Source: Candidatus Woesearchaeota archaeon (GTDB lineage Archaea > Nanobdellota > Nanobdellia > Woesearchaeales > GW2011-AR15). From it: DNA of 59,118 nucleotides. The stretch lies in NCBI GenBank assembly GCA_016928835.1, contig JAFGJW010000017.1:1-59118 (forward strand), written 5' to 3'. The notes beneath the pieces were generated by a model, which worked only from the letters and a program-made list of their open reading frames with translations, was not told the DNA's origin and did not search any database. Position numbers and translations under genes: made by a program. Shown here in pieces: positions 57,930 to 59,118 of the stretch; the first letter of the stretch is position 1; each line of letters begins with the position of its first letter.

Positions 57930-58373
57930 TCAAAATAATAAATGGTATGCTCTAATAAGGGCGGCTAGTGGGCCGCTAAAGTCTGCAATCCATTGTAGGA
58001 TATCACATAGTGAGGTTTTTTTTAATTTAACATCTGATACTATTTCTAAAACACCAACAATACTACATAGTGTAAATCCTATTATAAAAGGAACCAAGGA
58101 AGGCGAATTGTAGAAATAATGTCCAAGAGCTCCTCCAACTGTTAGTGTGAAACCATATCCACATAATCCATGAGTTATAGCAGGAGCAATATGAGCATAA
58201 ATAGGAAACACTCTTGAAATAAGGTCACCAAGATTTAAGCCTCTACTATATGAAGTTCCAGTTGCGCGGTCATATTTTGGGATACCTTGATGAAAAGTGC
58301 CTCCTGCAGCAAATAATAATCCCTCATATAAAAGCGGGTCATATAATTGAGGGCTCCAGTAATCTTCTAACAT
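57930..58373 (-). CDS. Membrane protein of unknown function
   Basis: A 147-residue protein with three to four predicted helices over residues 55-145, and a soluble N-terminus rich in Tyr, Gly and Pro (YWSPQLYDPLLYEG). HGLCGYGFTLTVGGALGHYF is a Gly-rich helix pair. No charged catalytic motif is evident. It is isolated between the S-layer-like gene and the nucleotidyltransferase gene. Confidence 0.55.
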   Translation of the reverse strand: MLEDYWSPQLYDPLLYEGLLFAAGGTFHQGIPKYDRATGTSYSRGLNLGDLISRVFPIYAHIAPAITHGLCGYGFTLTVGGALGHYFYNSPSLVPFIIGFTLCSIVGVLEIVSDVKLKKTSLCDILQWIADFSGPLAALIRAYHLLF

Positions 58374-58474
58374 TTGTAATTAATATAAGATTAGGATAAT
58401 TTTAGTATATTTATTTCTATTTTTTTACTTTGGTAAAAAATGAAAATCCCTCCCCCTAAATATCGGGATATATT

Positions 58475-59118
58475 TTAATCTAATCTCTTTAACTTATCTT
58501 TCTCTTCTTTAAGGTTAAAATATTCTGCAAGTGTTTGCATCACTTCTTGAAAAGTAACTTCTTTGACAATTAAAGGAAGCATATCTTCATTCCAACGCTT
58601 ATAGAGTTTTTTGGCTTTATTGAACATCTTTATAATACTAGCATCAATATCAGTTTGCTTACATTTTTTTCTTACTAAGGACATATTAATGGGAATCTTG
58701 TGTTTAATAAGTTGATAAATATCAAAATGGTCTCTTGGCTTGTTTCTGCCAATAGCAGCAGCAACTTTTTCTGCAACCATCTCTTCCTTATTCAAGCAAG
58801 GAAAACTAAATTCAGGAATATTTGGATAAAAATGTTTTAATTTTAGATGTTCTGTAGCAAGAAATAGCTTTCCTCTTTCGTTCAAATCTATAAAGATAAT
58901 GTCATTACCAAGAACAGACTTATAGGGAACTATTAGCCTTATAAATTTGTCAACGTCCTTATCTCTTGTTACTTTACCAAATATTTTAGAATCATCAATA
59001 GCTAATTCTATCTTTTTTTGAATATCCTTAACAGGTTTATCAATAGTAAAATCAATATCTTCACTAATTCTAACATGATCAAGAATAGTTAATTGTATTG
59101 CAGTGCCTCCTTTAAAAT
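58475..59118 (-). CDS. AbiEii-type nucleotidyltransferase, 5' end outside the window
   Basis: The frame is open to the window edge, giving 214 codons, so TTG 58885 is not the true start. The first visible residues are F-K-G-G-T-A-I-Q-L, then RISEDIDF: the GG and D-x-D motifs of the nucleotidyltransferase fold as in AbiEii/MenT toxins. KPRDHFDIYQL near the middle is also typical. Such proteins act as toxins of abortive-infection or toxin-antitoxin pairs by adding nucleotides to tRNA. The cognate antitoxin, usually upstream, would lie past 59118. Confidence 0.85.
   Translation of the reverse strand, partial: FKGGTAIQLTILDHVRISEDIDFTIDKPVKDIQKKIELAIDDSKIFGKVTRDKDVDKFIRLIVPYKSVLGNDIIFIDLNERGKLFLATEHLKLKHFYPNIPEFSFPCLNKEEMVAEKVAAAIGRNKPRDHFDIYQLIKHKIPINMSLVRKKCKQTDIDASIIKMFNKAKKLYKRWNEDMLPLIVKEVTFQEVMQTLAEYFNLKEEKDKLKRLD

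Noticed and set aside
1-59118. CRISPR arrays, tRNA or rRNA genes, insertion sequences
   Set aside because: I looked for regular spaced repeats, cloverleaf-like GC-rich segments in gaps and transposase motifs and saw none; short or divergent cases could be missed by eye.

Overview
The window looks like a chromosomal segment of an AT-rich archaeon. The evidence is archaeal/eukaryotic-type ribosomal proteins (L31e, L39e, S19e), a complete A-type ATP synthase operon, archease, a TYW3/Taw3 wybutosine enzyme, an archaeal-type UMP kinase, and BRE/TATA promoters placed about 26 nt before many start codons, implying leaderless mRNAs. The many secreted Ig-like proteins and the Asp-rich S-layer-like protein suggest a DPANN lineage of the Woesearchaeota/Pacearchaeota kind. 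That placement is an inference and not a proven assignment.

Layout. Positions 1-3.2 kb hold a tandem-HTH regulator overlapping a small secreted protein, then an operon of an ER-type signal peptidase, a coiled-coil protein and an HELGH membrane metalloprotease. Positions 3.2-8.4 kb hold an NhaP-type antiporter, a Cys-rich membrane protein, an SdpI-like protein, a secreted protein with a cytoplasmic zinc ribbon, and a ZIP metal transporter. Positions 8.5-34.7 kb form a large cell-surface island: eight further secreted or membrane-anchored proteins, including one of 3874 residues, that share modules (GWNL repeats, a common cytoplasmic C-terminal domain, common N- and C-terminal extracellular domains). 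Four surface units in this window begin with a small DNA-binding protein gene that overlaps or closely precedes the surface gene. The four regulators are of different types: tandem HTH, winged HTH, RHH and ArsR.

Positions 34.7-36.3 kb hold an unknown protein and a VapBC-type pair. Positions 36.5-45.4 kb (minus strand) hold the ATP synthase operon H-I-K-E-C-F-A-B-D, with a beta-carbonic anhydrase between B and D. Positions 45.5-47.6 kb hold two convergent AbrB-PhoU paralogues. Positions 47.7-51.2 kb hold UMP kinase, two pilin-like membrane proteins, small conserved proteins and archease. Positions 51.2-52.8 kb (minus) hold the S19e-L39e-(35-codon uORF with three perfect hairpins)-L31e cluster. 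Positions 52.9-56.2 kb hold a basic protein, MTAP, small proteins, a lamin-tail-domain protein and Taw3. Positions 56.2-59.1 kb (minus) hold an S-layer-like protein, an unknown membrane protein and the 3' part of an AbiEii-type nucleotidyltransferase gene that runs off the window.

The strongest leads are the regulator-coupled surface operons, the secreted paralogue family with a nearby dedicated-looking signal peptidase, the hairpin/uORF leader of L31e whose stem covers the ribosome-binding site, and the large in-order duplication inside the giant surface protein. I found no tRNA, rRNA, CRISPR array or insertion sequence.
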